A stretch of DNA of 64,000 nucleotides from Clostridium rhizosphaerae (GTDB lineage: Bacteria > Bacillota > Clostridia > Clostridiales > Clostridiaceae): assembly GCF_016765585.1 (NCBI RefSeq), contig NZ_JAESWC010000004.1, positions 347,407 through 411,406 on the forward strand, read 5' to 3'. Shown here piece by piece: positions 33,353 through 44,700 of this stretch. A program made the translations under genes and the position numbers. A model generated the notes under the pieces. That model was not told where the DNA came from, ran no database searches, and was given only the letters and a program-made list of their open reading frames with translations. Every line of letters begins with the position of its first letter. Within the stretch, counting starts at the first letter, position 1.

Positions 33353-34285
33353 TCATTTTGTAGAAAAATACAAACCCTGATATAAGTTTTTTTCTATAAA
33401 TTTTCTATCTATAGCATTTAAAACTTCCCACTTCTTAAGACTCCACATAGGTCCTATTAAAAGTTCTCTTGGTGCATCACCTGTGAGTCTGTGTATAACC
33501 ATATCCTGAGGCAGCATAGTTATAGATCTGCATACTAAATCAACATATTCTTCCTGTTCTAAAAAATTAAGTCTTCCTTTTTCATAAAGCTTAACTAGAG
33601 GTGTATCCTCCATAAGATGAAGCAGATGAAACTTAATTCCTTTAATCTGTCTTTCAGCTATAAACTTAACTGTATCAAGCATATCCTCATGAGTTTCTCC
33701 TGGAAGCCCAAAAATTGCATGAACAACAACATCTATATTTCTTTTATTGAGCTTTTCTAAAGCTTCTTCAAATACATCTAATTTGTATCCTCTATTAATA
33801 ATTTTAGCGCTATTATCATTTATAGTTTGAAGTCCAAGCTCTATCCATACATAAACCCTTTTATTAAATTCCTCTAAAAGATCTAAAACTTCATCACTTA
33901 AACAATCTGGTCTTGTAGCTATAGCAAGTGCTACTACCCCTTCTTGGCTTACAGCTTCCTCATACTTTTCACGAAGAACGGAAACCGGGGCGTAAGTATT
34001 TGTATATGCTTGAAAATAAGCTATATACTTTCCTTCCTTCCATTTTTTATTCATCATTGCTTTTATATCTTCAAACTGTCTTGTTATAGAAAAGCATCTG
34101 TCTCCAGCGAAGTCACCCGAACCTCTCTCACTACAGAAAACGCATCCTCCGCGACTAATAGTTCCATCCCTGTTTGGACAGGAAAATCCAGCATCTAACG
34201 AAATTTTAAAAACCTTTTCTCCAAACTTTTCTCTTAAAAAATAATTCAAACTGTAATATCTTTTTCCGCCCCATTCTGTCCTCAT
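33353..34285 (-). CDS. radical SAM protein, TIGR01212/YhcC family
   Basis: A 310-residue radical SAM enzyme. The cluster cysteines are Cys36, Cys48 and Cys51 in SCPNRDGTISRGGCVFC, the C-x11-C-x2-C spacing of the YhcC branch rather than the usual C-x3-C-x2-C. IELGLQTINDNSA and IHAIFGLPGET-type blocks follow. The substrate of the family is not established. ATG at 34285 follows AAAGGGATG. It is a single gene. Confidence 0.9.
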   Translation of the reverse strand: MRTEWGGKRYYSLNYFLREKFGEKVFKISLDAGFSCPNRDGTISRGGCVFCSERGSGDFAGDRCFSITRQFEDIKAMMNKKWKEGKYIAYFQAYTNTYAPVSVLREKYEEAVSQEGVVALAIATRPDCLSDEVLDLLEEFNKRVYVWIELGLQTINDNSAKIINRGYKLDVFEEALEKLNKRNIDVVVHAIFGLPGETHEDMLDTVKFIAERQIKGIKFHLLHLMEDTPLVKLYEKGRLNFLEQEEYVDLVCRSITMLPQDMVIHRLTGDAPRELLIGPMWSLKKWEVLNAIDRKFIEKNLYQGLYFSTK

Positions 34286-34573
34286 ACCGAATCATCCCTT
34301 TCAAAACTTAATAGTATAGCGAAGTAAAAAAAGTCGCAGGCTCAATGTCCTCTTATACGAGGCCTTTCTTCTAAAAACATTATTATAAGCTTATCCTTTA
34401 AGCTGCCTATTAAAACATTTAAACATGTTTATAATACAACAAAACTGATGAAAGGTGTATAATAAATATTTTACAAATTAATAGTAACAGTGATATTTAT
34501 AGAAAGGTATTTTAAAGCTGAAATTTTTATCCTATAATAAATTATATAGGCTTTACAAAAGGAGGTTGAAATA

Positions 34574-34924
34574 ATGAAATTTGCAATACTAAAAGATATT
34601 TTAAAGTGTACTAAGATTGCTCTTTTTATTTCCATGGGAATATGTATATTTTTTACGTCTATCTACTATATTTTTTATAACAACGGAAGCTCATCATTAC
34701 TTTATTTTATAAAAAACAATTTATATTACATAGGCTGCTTTGGCCTTCTTATAAGTTCAGGTTTTTTTATTCAAAAAAATGCTACACGTCCACTTATATA
34801 TCAAGATTCATGGACTAAAATGTTTAGTAAATTAAACCTTGGAATGGTTATTATGTTTGTTTCTTTGTTTATATGTTTATGTGGAATAATTATTCAATTA
34901 TCTTTAGAAGCTGCAATAATATAA
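34574..34924 (+). CDS. small membrane protein, function unknown
   Basis: A 116-residue protein with three membrane helices (about 15-38, 50-68, 90-113). A perfect AAGGAGG site precedes ATG 34574 and a promoter-like TATAAT is about 40 bases upstream. A strong terminator follows directly. It stands alone between two leftward operons and has no recognisable family. Confidence 0.75.
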   Translation: MKFAILKDILKCTKIALFISMGICIFFTSIYYIFYNNGSSSLLYFIKNNLYYIGCFGLLISSGFFIQKNATRPLIYQDSWTKMFSKLNLGMVIMFVSLFICLCGIIIQLSLEAAII

Positions 34925-34970
34925 AAAGGATTGATATAGTATTTTGTTTACTATATCAATCCTTTTTACT
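34923..34970. terminator. bidirectional terminator
   Basis: An 18-base stem (AAAAGGATTGATATAGTA and complement) with a short loop serves the small membrane-protein gene on the plus strand and the opp operon on the minus strand. Confidence 0.9.
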
Positions 34971-35017
34971 TTAAATATAAGGAATTAAAAGTGGGAACTA
35001 TTTTAAAATCTATCATG

Positions 35018-35974
35018 TTAAAGTAAATGACATGCTGCATAATGTCCTGAGCTTATTTCTTTAAGATACGGATTTTCCTTACTGCATATTGGCTTGACAT
35101 ACTTACACCTTGCTCTAAATCTGCAGCCAGGCTCAGGATTTATAGGACTTGGTACTTCTCCTTCTAATGCAATTCTTTTTTTCGATCTTTCATAGCTTGG
35201 ATTAGGTATAGGAATTGCAGAAAGAAGCGCTTGAGTATATGGATGCTGTGGATTCCTATAAAGTTCATCGCTGCTTGCAAGCTCCACCATACACCCTAAA
35301 TACATTACTCCAACTCTATCTGAAATATGTTTTACCATAGATAAATCATGCGCAATAAATAAGTAGGTTAAATCAAATTCATTTTGCAGGGTTATTAGCA
35401 AATTAACAATTTGTGCTTGAATAGATACATCTAAGGCAGATATTGGTTCATCACAGACTATAAATTTCGGGTCAATAGCTAAACACCTTGCAATTCCAAT
35501 TCTTTGTCTTTGCCCACCAGAGAATTCATGCGGAAATCTACCAGCATGCTCTTTATTTAGTCCAACCAAACGAAGAAGCTCATATATTCTATTTTGCTTA
35601 TCGCTTTCACTATACATTTTAAAGTTATTCATTCCTTCGGATATAATATCTCCTACAGTCATTCTTGGATTTAAGGATGCATATGGATCTTGAAAGATTA
35701 TTTGAGCATTCTTTCTAAATGCCTTCTTCTCTGACTTATTCATTTCATAAATATTTTTACCTTCAAAAATCGCTTGGCCACCTGTAGCTTCATACATTCC
35801 TAATATAGTTCTTCCGCAGGTGGTTTTCCCACATCCTGACTCTCCAACCAAACCTAATGTTTCTCCCTTTTTGATGCTAAAAGAAACATCATCAACAGCT
35901 TTAAGTATTTTATCATTTCCAACATTAAAATACTTTTTTAAGTTTTTAACTTCAACTAAAGTATCAGGCTTCAT
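35018..35974 (-). CDS. oppF: oligopeptide ABC transporter ATPase OppF
   Basis: A 318-residue ATPase of the dipeptide/oligopeptide importer family: Walker A GESGCGKTT, signature FSGGQRQRIGIARCL, Walker B FIVCDEPISALDV and the C-terminal OppF cysteine-rich extension (PGCRFRARCKYVKPIC). It forms a heterodimer with OppD. Its ATG overlaps the OppD stop by one base. It is the last gene of the opp operon. Confidence 0.93.
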   Translation of the reverse strand: MKPDTLVEVKNLKKYFNVGNDKILKAVDDVSFSIKKGETLGLVGESGCGKTTCGRTILGMYEATGGQAIFEGKNIYEMNKSEKKAFRKNAQIIFQDPYASLNPRMTVGDIISEGMNNFKMYSESDKQNRIYELLRLVGLNKEHAGRFPHEFSGGQRQRIGIARCLAIDPKFIVCDEPISALDVSIQAQIVNLLITLQNEFDLTYLFIAHDLSMVKHISDRVGVMYLGCMVELASSDELYRNPQHPYTQALLSAIPIPNPSYERSKKRIALEGEVPSPINPEPGCRFRARCKYVKPICSKENPYLKEISSGHYAACHLL

Positions 35975-36993
35975 TATAATTCCCTCCTTATATCTTCAGC
36001 TAAGTCTACTTTTAAGGCTAATGGATGCTGAAGCCAGCAGGCTACCTCATGGGTATCACCTATTGTGCTTACTTCTGGATATTTAATTCTGCATATCTTC
36101 ATACAATACTTGCATCTGCTTGCAAAACCACAGCCTTTAGGTGGTGCTAGTAAATCTGGTGGTGTACCCTGAATAGAAACTAGTTTTTCTTTATTTTTTA
36201 ACTCTAGCTTTGGAACAGCGTTTAACAGCGCTAAAGTGTACGGATGCTTTGGATTTTCAAATATTTCATCAACAAAGCCTTTTTCAATAATTTTGCCTGC
36301 GTACATAACTGCAATTTTTTGGGCCATACCTGCAACTACACCAAGGTCATGTGTAATCATAATTATTGCTGTTCCTAATCTATTTTGCAATTCCTTTAAT
36401 AAATCCATAATTTGTGCCTGTATAGTTACATCTAACGCAGTTGTTGGTTCATCGGCAATTAGCAATTGAGGATTACAAGCAAGCGATATTGCTATCATAA
36501 CCCTTTGTCGCATACCACCGGAGAACTGATGAGGATATTGTTTTATTCTTTCTTTCGCATTAGGTATATTAACCATTTCAAGCATTTTCACTGCTTCTTG
36601 TAATGCTTCAGCTTTGCTCATACCTCTATGTATTATTAAACTTTCAGCAATTTGATTTCCAACTCTCATAGTAGGATTTAATGAAGTCATAGGATCTTGA
36701 AAAATCATACTTACATCTTTCCCTCTATAATGCTGCCATTCCTTTTCACTGAATTTTAGTATATTCCTGCCATTAAATAATACTTCACTATCTTGCTTTA
36801 TTTCTCCTGGAGGAGTATCAATGAGCCCCATTATTGTTTTTGAAGTTACAGTTTTGCCGCAACCTGATTCACCAACAATAGCAAGTGACTCACCTTTGTC
36901 TAAATCAAAGGAAACTCCTCTTACAGACTGAACTTCACCGGCGTAAGTATGATATGAAACTTTCAAATTATTTACTTCAAGTAGTTTTGACAT
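35974..36993 (-). CDS. oppD: oligopeptide ABC transporter ATPase OppD
   Basis: A 339-residue ATPase with GESGCGKTV, FSGGMRQRVMIAISL and LLIADEPTTALDV, and the C-terminal extension with CGFASRCKYCMKIC. It drives uptake with OppF, through the permeases OppB and OppC. It lies 18 bases after the OppC stop. Confidence 0.93.
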   Translation of the reverse strand: MSKLLEVNNLKVSYHTYAGEVQSVRGVSFDLDKGESLAIVGESGCGKTVTSKTIMGLIDTPPGEIKQDSEVLFNGRNILKFSEKEWQHYRGKDVSMIFQDPMTSLNPTMRVGNQIAESLIIHRGMSKAEALQEAVKMLEMVNIPNAKERIKQYPHQFSGGMRQRVMIAISLACNPQLLIADEPTTALDVTIQAQIMDLLKELQNRLGTAIIMITHDLGVVAGMAQKIAVMYAGKIIEKGFVDEIFENPKHPYTLALLNAVPKLELKNKEKLVSIQGTPPDLLAPPKGCGFASRCKYCMKICRIKYPEVSTIGDTHEVACWLQHPLALKVDLAEDIRREL

Positions 36994-37011
36994 GTTGTTT
37001 TCCTCCTTTTC

Positions 37012-37932
37012 CTACTGGCGAAGTTTAGGATCTAATGCATCACGAAGCCCATCTCCAAGAAGATTAAATGCCAGCATAGTTAAGCTTATAGCTGCCGCTG
37101 GAAAAAATAATTCATGAGGATAGTAGGCCATCTGCTGCTGACCTAAAGAAGCCATGGCCCCCCAGCTTGTATATGGCGGTTGAACTCCTAACGATATAAA
37201 GCTTAAGAATGCTTCTGCAAATATAAATCCAGGCACCTGGAAAGTTAGATTAACAATAATTACACTCAATGTGTTAGGCAAGAGATGTTTAAGTACAATT
37301 TTCATAGGTGAAGTTCCTAACATTTGTGCTGCCAATACGTACTCACTTTCTTTAAGCTGCAGGACCTGACCTCTAACAAGTCTTGCGAGGCCCGTCCAGC
37401 TTGTTATGCATAATGCAATAATCAAAGAAGTAAGCCCCTTGCCTAATGATATAGACACAAGTATTACAATTATCATATATGGTATTCCAACTATAACTTC
37501 AACAATACGCATCATTATGTCGTCAACTACTCCGCCAAAGTAACCGCTTACTCCACCATAAATAGCTCCAACTACTAATGAGACAAAAGCTCCTACAAGG
37601 CCGATTAAGATTGAAACCCTTCCACCAATCCAGATCCTAACAAAAATATCTCTTCCTAACTCGTCCATACCAAACCAGTGTTCCTTGCTTGGGCCTTGAT
37701 TAGCTAATTCTATAGCCTGCTCTTTAAAATCCATTTTTGAAAATATAGGCACGAAAGCACATGCTAAGCCTATAACAATTAACAGGAACATTGAAAGCAT
37801 TGCTACTTTATTTTTCTTCAGTCTTCTCCAGGCATCCTGCCAATATGTAATACTTGGCCTTACGATAGCATCCGATACTTCCTTATCATAGCCAACTACT
37901 TCAAACAATTCTTTATCAATTTTTGTTTCCAT
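37012..37932 (-). CDS. oppC: oligopeptide ABC transporter permease OppC
   Basis: A 306-residue permease with six membrane segments and the long N-terminal domain of the OppC type (WRRLKKNKVAMLSM). The EAA coupling loop is visible as AAQMLGTSPMKIVLKHLLPN. HWFGMDELGRDIFVRIWIG is the family block after the first helix. Confidence 0.93.
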   Translation of the reverse strand: METKIDKELFEVVGYDKEVSDAIVRPSITYWQDAWRRLKKNKVAMLSMFLLIVIGLACAFVPIFSKMDFKEQAIELANQGPSKEHWFGMDELGRDIFVRIWIGGRVSILIGLVGAFVSLVVGAIYGGVSGYFGGVVDDIMMRIVEVIVGIPYMIIVILVSISLGKGLTSLIIALCITSWTGLARLVRGQVLQLKESEYVLAAQMLGTSPMKIVLKHLLPNTLSVIIVNLTFQVPGFIFAEAFLSFISLGVQPPYTSWGAMASLGQQQMAYYPHELFFPAAAISLTMLAFNLLGDGLRDALDPKLRQ

Positions 37933-37946
37933 TGCATCAGCACCTC

Positions 37947-38894
37947 CTATCTCTTTTCTCCAGTTATTCTAACCCTTGGATCTACAACTCCATAAAGTAT
38001 GTCCATAAGCACTATTGAAATAACAAAGAAAAATGAGAAGAAAATAGTAGTTGCCATGATCATGGTAAAATCTCTTCCATTTATACTTTCTACATAATAC
38101 ATACCAAGTCCTGGAATACAAAAGATTCTTTCAATAATAAATGAGCCTGTAACAATACCTGCAATTTGCGGAGCAATCATTGTGATAATTGGAGTTATAC
38201 TATTTCTTAGTATGTGTTTCCTAATAATTGCCCACTTTGAAAGCCCCTTGGCCTTTGCAGTTTGAATATAATCATTATTTAATACATCTAATACAGAGGT
38301 TCTCATAAACCTTGAATAAGTTGCAACACTTCCAAAAGAAGCTGCCAAGGTAGGTAAAATTGTATATTTAAATCCTGAAGTCCATATATTTTCAGAAGGC
38401 CATCCGATTATAGGAAGTAGTTTCCCACCTAAGGTCTTTTGTAATAATGCAGCTAAAACAAAGCTTGGAACTGATACACCAACCAAAGCAATAAATATAA
38501 CAGAATAATCCACCCAAGTGTTTCTCCTAAAGGCAGCAATTATCCCAAATATTAGTCCAACTACAACTCCAAGACATATAGCTTGAAGTCCTAATCTTGC
38601 TGATGCTGGAAACTTTTCTTTGATTATTTGATTAGCAGTAAGTCCTGGACTCTTCATAGACTCACCAAGATTACCTTGTGCTACATTTTTTAAATAGATA
38701 AAATATCTTTCTACTACAGGCTTATTTAGGCCCCATTTTTCTTTTAAGTTTGCTTCTACTGCCGGCGGCAACAACTTAGTGCCAGTTTGAATTGGATCAC
38801 CAGGTAACGTATTCATAAGAAAAAAAGTTGCTGTGACAATTACCCACATAGTAAGAATTAAGTATCCTACTCTTTTTAAAATATACTGGGCCAT
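37947..38894 (-). CDS. oppB: oligopeptide ABC transporter permease OppB
   Basis: A 315-residue permease with six membrane segments, family N-terminus (YILKRVGYLILTMWVIV, then LPGDP) and EAA loop TAKAKGLSKWAIIRKHILRN. It pairs with OppC. It starts about 70 bases after the OppA stop. Confidence 0.93.
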   Translation of the reverse strand: MAQYILKRVGYLILTMWVIVTATFFLMNTLPGDPIQTGTKLLPPAVEANLKEKWGLNKPVVERYFIYLKNVAQGNLGESMKSPGLTANQIIKEKFPASARLGLQAICLGVVVGLIFGIIAAFRRNTWVDYSVIFIALVGVSVPSFVLAALLQKTLGGKLLPIIGWPSENIWTSGFKYTILPTLAASFGSVATYSRFMRTSVLDVLNNDYIQTAKAKGLSKWAIIRKHILRNSITPIITMIAPQIAGIVTGSFIIERIFCIPGLGMYYVESINGRDFTMIMATTIFFSFFFVISIVLMDILYGVVDPRVRITGEKR

Positions 38895-38962
38895 ACTAAA
38901 ACCTCCTTCTAGGTAAGTAATACTGCAGCCGGCATTAGCCTGCTGCAGTAATTATATGTGAA

Positions 38963-40627
38963 TTATTTCTTTTCTATATAAACACGTTTTAATTCATATG
39001 ATGGTCCGCCTGCTTCTATATCAAGACCTTTTACATAGCTTTGCATGTAATTAGATGCAACATTGAAGGTTAAAGGAGCAATAGCAGCTTTATCAGCAAT
39101 TAAAATCTTTTCAGCTTGTTTAAACATATCAAGTCTCTTAGTCATATCTGATTCAACACTTGCTTTTTTTACTAACTCATCATATTGACTATCTGAGAAA
39201 AATGCTGAGTTGTTTCCATCACCAGTTATAAATAATCCCATAAAGGTCATTGGATCGTTATAGTCAGCACCCCAACCAGTTTGAGCTACTTGGTAAGTTC
39301 CCTTCATTATCATCTTATTAAAGGTTGCACCATCGCTGGCAGTATCAATTTTAACTTTGACTCCAAGGTTCTTCTCCCACTGGCTTTGATAGAATTCACC
39401 TACTACTCGTGTATCTGCATTTGCATTTCTTTGTAGGAAAGTTATTTCAATTTGTTTGCTTTGATCTAGTCCAAGTTCTTGCAAACCTTGCTTTAACAAT
39501 TCCTTAGGATCTTGTCCTTTTACTTCCTTTAGAGGTTCTGAAGCTGCTTCTCTAAATATCTTATCTCCATTGTTCAAACCGTATGGAACTAATCCATATG
39601 CAGCTTGGTCTTTCTTTGTAACATTCTTTACATAGCCTTCTCTATCTAATGCTAATGAGAATGCTAATCTTACCTTTGCATTAGTAAAAATTTTGTTTGG
39701 ATCGTTATTGTTAAATGCTATATATCCTACACTTGGATAATATCCTATTATAGATGTTACCTCGCCCTTATCAATTTTATCTTTTAGCTTAGTTGAATAT
39801 TCCTGCTTAACATTCTGTATTAAGTCTAAGCTCTTTCCATCAAACATTTGCTGTCTTGTTGCTTCTTCAGGTATTAAATTTATATTCGCTGTTTCAAGCT
39901 TTACAGATTTAGCATCCCAATACTTGTCATTTTTCTTTAAAATTACCTTTGAACCCTTAACCCATTGATCTACAACGAATGGTCCTGAATATACTAATGC
40001 TTTAGGGTCTGTACCATAAGACTCACCAGCTTTTTCTACTATATCTTGCCTAAGTGGTAAAACATTAACGAAATTCATTAATTGAAGGAAATACGGTGTT
40101 GGTGTATTTAATGTAAACTGTAATGTCTTTTCATCTACTGCCTTAACCCCTATATCTTCAGCTTTACCTTTGTTTGTGTTGTATGCCTCTCCACCTTTTA
40201 CAACATAGAATATTCCTGCATTAGGGCATGCTATTGAAGGCTCAAAAAGTCTTTTAACTGCATACACATAATCCTGAGCTGTAATCTTTTTTCCATCTGT
40301 CCATGAATAGTCTCTTAAATGAAATGTCCATGTCAGTCCATCTGTTGAGGTCTCCCACTTTTCTGCACCAGCAGCTACTAGTTTCTTGTTTTCCAGTCTT
40401 ACTAAACCTTCTTGAGTTTCTTGCGCTACAGTGTTAGATGCAGAATCAGCCAACTTTGAAGTATCAAGAGTAGCTGGGTCTTGTGTAGTTGACACATTAA
40501 TCACTTGTGGAGTATTGTTTGTACTGGAGTTTGTTGGTGTTGTGTTACTACCTTTGCATCCTGTAAGAATAGAAGTCATTGTCAAAACGGTTGTGATAGT
40601 CATTACCAAAAGTTTCTTTTTACCCAT
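38963..40627 (-). CDS. oppA: oligopeptide-binding lipoprotein OppA (SBP family 5)
   Basis: A 554-residue lipoprotein. Lipobox ILTGC (Cys24), then the family 5 solute-binding fold with NGDKIFREA, and WGADYNDPMTFM near the C-terminus. It captures the ligand outside the cell. Family 5 proteins bind peptides and also oligosaccharides. Because alpha-mannosidase and peptidase genes lie just upstream in the same direction, the ligand could be a glycopeptide or manno-oligosaccharide. Direct A/T-rich repeats (40664-40695) fill its leader. Confidence 0.92.
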   Translation of the reverse strand: MGKKKLLVMTITTVLTMTSILTGCKGSNTTPTNSSTNNTPQVINVSTTQDPATLDTSKLADSASNTVAQETQEGLVRLENKKLVAAGAEKWETSTDGLTWTFHLRDYSWTDGKKITAQDYVYAVKRLFEPSIACPNAGIFYVVKGGEAYNTNKGKAEDIGVKAVDEKTLQFTLNTPTPYFLQLMNFVNVLPLRQDIVEKAGESYGTDPKALVYSGPFVVDQWVKGSKVILKKNDKYWDAKSVKLETANINLIPEEATRQQMFDGKSLDLIQNVKQEYSTKLKDKIDKGEVTSIIGYYPSVGYIAFNNNDPNKIFTNAKVRLAFSLALDREGYVKNVTKKDQAAYGLVPYGLNNGDKIFREAASEPLKEVKGQDPKELLKQGLQELGLDQSKQIEITFLQRNANADTRVVGEFYQSQWEKNLGVKVKIDTASDGATFNKMIMKGTYQVAQTGWGADYNDPMTFMGLFITGDGNNSAFFSDSQYDELVKKASVESDMTKRLDMFKQAEKILIADKAAIAPLTFNVASNYMQSYVKGLDIEAGGPSYELKRVYIEKK

Positions 40628-40698
40628 AGAAATGTACCCCCTATAATTTTTGATATATTTATATAGATAAATATTTATATAGATAAATATTTACCTAG

Positions 40699-41718
40699 TT
40701 ATATATACTTCTTTTCGGTCTCAAACTTAAATGTGCTTTCTGTAAACTTCCATAGTAAATCGATGCAAGCATTCACATCATCCATATTTACTATGCCATT
40801 AGGACTGTGTCCATATCTTGTTGGTATAGATATACCTAAAGCTTTTACTCCACGATTGGATTTGTTTATAGCACCTGCATCGGTGCCTCCACCTGCTAAG
40901 GCATCCAGCTGATATTTTATGTTGTTTTCCTCCGCACATTTAATCATAACTTCAACTAGTTCCTCATCACATATAACCGAATTATCCAATACCTTAACAG
41001 CTGCTCCGCCTCCAAATACTGCATTTCCATCAGTATCTGTTGGTACATCAAAGGAACCTGTTATATCAACTGCTATTCCTAAATCAGGGTTTATTCTTTC
41101 GGCAGCTACAGTAGCACCGATTAGACCTACTTCTTCTTGTACTGAAAATACAAAATAAATATCATGATATGGATTAGTTACTTTCTTAAGCGCCTCGATT
41201 AATATATAGCAGCCTATTCTATCGTCTAAAGCCTTTGCTGTAACACAATTATTATTAAGCTCTTTATATTTTCCTATATAAGAAGCAGGCTCACCAATGG
41301 AAACATACTTTAATGCATCCTCTTTCGAAATTGCACATATATCAACATAAAGCTTATTTATATCTGCAACTCCTACCTTGTCCATCTTCTCGAAAGAGCT
41401 TATTGTTCCAAATGCACCATTCTTAAACTGTACCCTATTCATGAATGAAACCTGTGCTGATATTCCTCCAACCTTCTTAATCTTTACAAAGCCCTTGTCA
41501 GTTACTCCAAGTACTGCAAAACCTATCTCATCCATATGACTTGAAACCATTATTTTTTTCTTTTCATCTCCGGTACCTTTCTTTACTGCTATGACGTTTC
41601 CAATAGCATCAATCGTAAGCTCGTCAACATAATCCTTTACATTGTCTATAACGATCTTAGCAATCTCTTTTTCAAAACCGCTAACACCAAATGCTTGAGT
41701 CAATTCTTTTAATATCAT
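40699..41718 (-). CDS. M42 family metallo-aminopeptidase
   Basis: A 339-residue cytoplasmic enzyme with the di-zinc motifs SSHMDEIGF, KALDDRIGC, QEEVGLIGA (catalytic glutamate) and VDITGSFDVP, and a late GRTGHS-type site as TRYGHSPNG. The family removes N-terminal residues from short peptides; it is often mislabelled cellulase M. It starts 26 bases after the GH38 stop and is followed 71 bases on by oppA, so peptide uptake and cleavage are linked. Confidence 0.92.
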   Translation of the reverse strand: MILKELTQAFGVSGFEKEIAKIVIDNVKDYVDELTIDAIGNVIAVKKGTGDEKKKIMVSSHMDEIGFAVLGVTDKGFVKIKKVGGISAQVSFMNRVQFKNGAFGTISSFEKMDKVGVADINKLYVDICAISKEDALKYVSIGEPASYIGKYKELNNNCVTAKALDDRIGCYILIEALKKVTNPYHDIYFVFSVQEEVGLIGATVAAERINPDLGIAVDITGSFDVPTDTDGNAVFGGGAAVKVLDNSVICDEELVEVMIKCAEENNIKYQLDALAGGGTDAGAINKSNRGVKALGISIPTRYGHSPNGIVNMDDVNACIDLLWKFTESTFKFETEKKYI

Positions 41719-41743
41719 TGGATTCCCCCCTGTCTTAAAATAA

Positions 41744-44700
41744 TTATTTAAAATTAATTAAAAACGTTTTAATCTCATATGGCTTTATCTCAAAGTTAAT
41801 TTTATTAATGTCACTTTCAATAACATCAATTGGGTTCTCTAATAAATCACATTCATAAATACTTTCTATCTCACTACAAAAGCTTACTTCTACTTTTTCT
41901 CTCATGTTTTTATATTCATAAAGTCTTACTATTACTCCGTCACCAGTTTCAGCTTTCTTAACTACCTCAGCAATACAATTATCCTTATTAACTTTTAACA
42001 GAGACATATTGTTTTGCAGCATTCCTTTATGAGCATCTTCAATTACTGTATGCATTGGCACGTTAAGGTTATAAGCCATCTCTTGAGTGCTTGCTTCCTT
42101 CCAAGTGTTTTTGTGTGGATATATTGAGTAAGTAAACTCATGCTTTCCTAAATCTGCTTCAGGGTTTGGATAGGTACCTGCTTTTATTAATGTAAGTCTC
42201 ATAGTATCATCCTTAATGTCATACCCATACTTGCAATCATTCAATAAACTTACACCATAAGCGCCTTCAGATAAATCAGCCCATTTATGTGCACATACTT
42301 CAAATTGAGCTAAATCCCAGCTTGTATTATTATGTGTTGATCTTTCTATATTTCCATATTGTACTTCATAGGATGCTTTGCTTGAGTTTACATCAACTGG
42401 AAAGGCTGCTTTAAGTAGTATATTTTTTTCCTTCCAATCCACACTATTTTTAAAATCTACACGAGGTATATTGTTGTAGAAATAAATATATTGATCTATG
42501 ACAGAATCGCAGAAGCTTCGTTTGATGTTGATACAGCATCTTACAGGACCCTTCTCAATTAACTCTACATGACTTATATCATTTACTTCCCACATCTTCC
42601 TCTTGTAGTATATATCTATATCCCAATTCTCCCAGTTCATCGGTCTGTCTTCAAAAGCTTGAAGAACGTTAGCTTTTTTATTATTTTTAATTACTTCTCT
42701 ATTATTTTCCTTATCATATAAAGATGTAATATTATAATTTTCATCGAAGCTTACATTAAAATATTTATTCTCAAATTCTCTGCCAAGGCTTGTACTATTA
42801 TCAGAAGCCATCAGAGTTTCTGTTATTATGCTATATGTCTTATAGCCCTTAGAAGGAACTTTTTCTGCAAAGAATATAAACTTCTTGCCATTATCTATTA
42901 TCTGTATATCAACTTTTTTTCCGCTTAACTCTTGAAGTCCTTGAACCTTTATTCCTTCTTTTATAGTAACTTCTACAATATCATCTCTGTCATAAGATAA
43001 AGTATTAAACACAACAACAGACTTTTCATTTAAGTTAATCTTCGAAGTAATCCTTTTCAAAGAACTCTCAATTAATTCTTCTCCCAGTTCTATAGCTTCT
43101 TCGTATTGCTCATGAGATTCATCATATACCTGCTTTATTGATGAACCCGGTATAATATCGTGAAATTGATTTATAAGAACTTTCTTCCATCCATTTTTAA
43201 GTTCTTTCTCCGGATAAGCTTCTCCTAACATCATGTTTAAGGTCGAAAGCATTTCAGCATCCTGATATAAAACTTCAGTTTTCCTATTGTATCTTTTGTT
43301 CTTCCCCATAGAGGTATAAGTTCCCCTATGATACTCCAGGTATAGCTCGCCCACCCAAGTTGGAATCTCTTCCTTTGCCATTGTTTTTTCATATAATCTA
43401 TCAAAAAACTCTGTTTCAAAGCCTATTTCTACTCTTGGACATCCTGGAATACCGTATTTCAGCCTTCTGGCATTTTCAAGCATTTCCTTTGTAGGTCCCC
43501 CACCTCCATCTCCATAACCAAAGAGCATTAGAGTTTCCTCAGATATATTTTTGTTTTGATATCTTTTCCATGTTCCCATAGTCTGATTTGCATTAATTAT
43601 ACCTGTGTAGGTTGTCTTATTTTTTGATTCGCTGAAGGTTACAGCCTCACCTAGTTTTTTGTAGTCGCTGGTTGTAACTAAATGAGTAAAAACTTCACTT
43701 CCATCTATTCCACGCCACATAAAGGTATCATTAGGAATGGTATTAAATTGATTCCAATCAAGCTTTGTAGTCATGAAATATTTAATTCCAGTCTTTAGAA
43801 GTATCTGAGGAATCGCGGCGCTATAACCAAATACATCTGGAAGCCAAAGCGACTTGCTTTCTATTCCAAACTCATCCTTAAAAAATTTATGTCCTAATAT
43901 TATTTGTCTTATAAGTGACTCTCCAGACGGTATATTGCAGTCTGCCTCCAGCCACATTGCTCCATCTATCTCCCAAGCTTTTTCTTTAACCTTCTTTTTA
44001 ATTTCTTCATATAGCTGTGGTTCATTTTCTTTTATGTACTCGTATAGTTGAGGCTGGCTAGACATAAACTTATATTCTGGGTATTGCTTCATAAGATTTA
44101 AGACCGTGGAAAAACTTCTTACAGCTTTTTCTTTTGTTTGGCTAATTGTCCATAGCCAAGCAATATCTATGTGTGTGTGACCTATTGCTGTTACAACAGG
44201 GCTATTATAATTAATATTAGAATAAAATTCTTTTTGCAGATAACTGTTTGCAGCCTCTACGGATTTATAAAATTCGCAAGAATAAAGCTTCCTAAGATCA
44301 AGCATATCTATGGCTTTTCCAAGCTTTATCAGAATGCGAGTCTTATTATCATCATTATTTTCAAGCAGTTTAGCTACTGATAGTGGAACATTTAGATTAT
44401 AGTAAACATCTTCTATCCTTCTATCCAGTACAACTATTTCTGTGTTGATAGTTATTTTGCTATCAATAAGGCCACTGTAGCCTAAAAATGCTACTGAGTA
44501 CTCTTTACCTGCCTCAGCACATTCACTTAGCAATACTTCACGGTGATTTACATCTAGGCCTTGAATAAGCTTCCCATCAACATAGAAAAGAAATTGTGGA
44601 TTTGTTGCATCCCAAAGACCTTCACGACCTGTAGTAATTCTAAATACTACATTTTTACCTTCAAATCTCTCAGGTATTCTAACAGTAGTTCTAAACCATT

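Noticed and set aside
34286..34573. Leader or RNA gene in the gap before the small membrane protein
   Set aside because: A short CCTC/GAGG hairpin is visible, but nothing supports a gene or known RNA class.
40664..40695. Operator made of two direct TAAATATTTATCTATA repeats before oppA
   Set aside because: The words are very A/T-rich in an A/T-rich leader and could be chance; no matching site was seen elsewhere.
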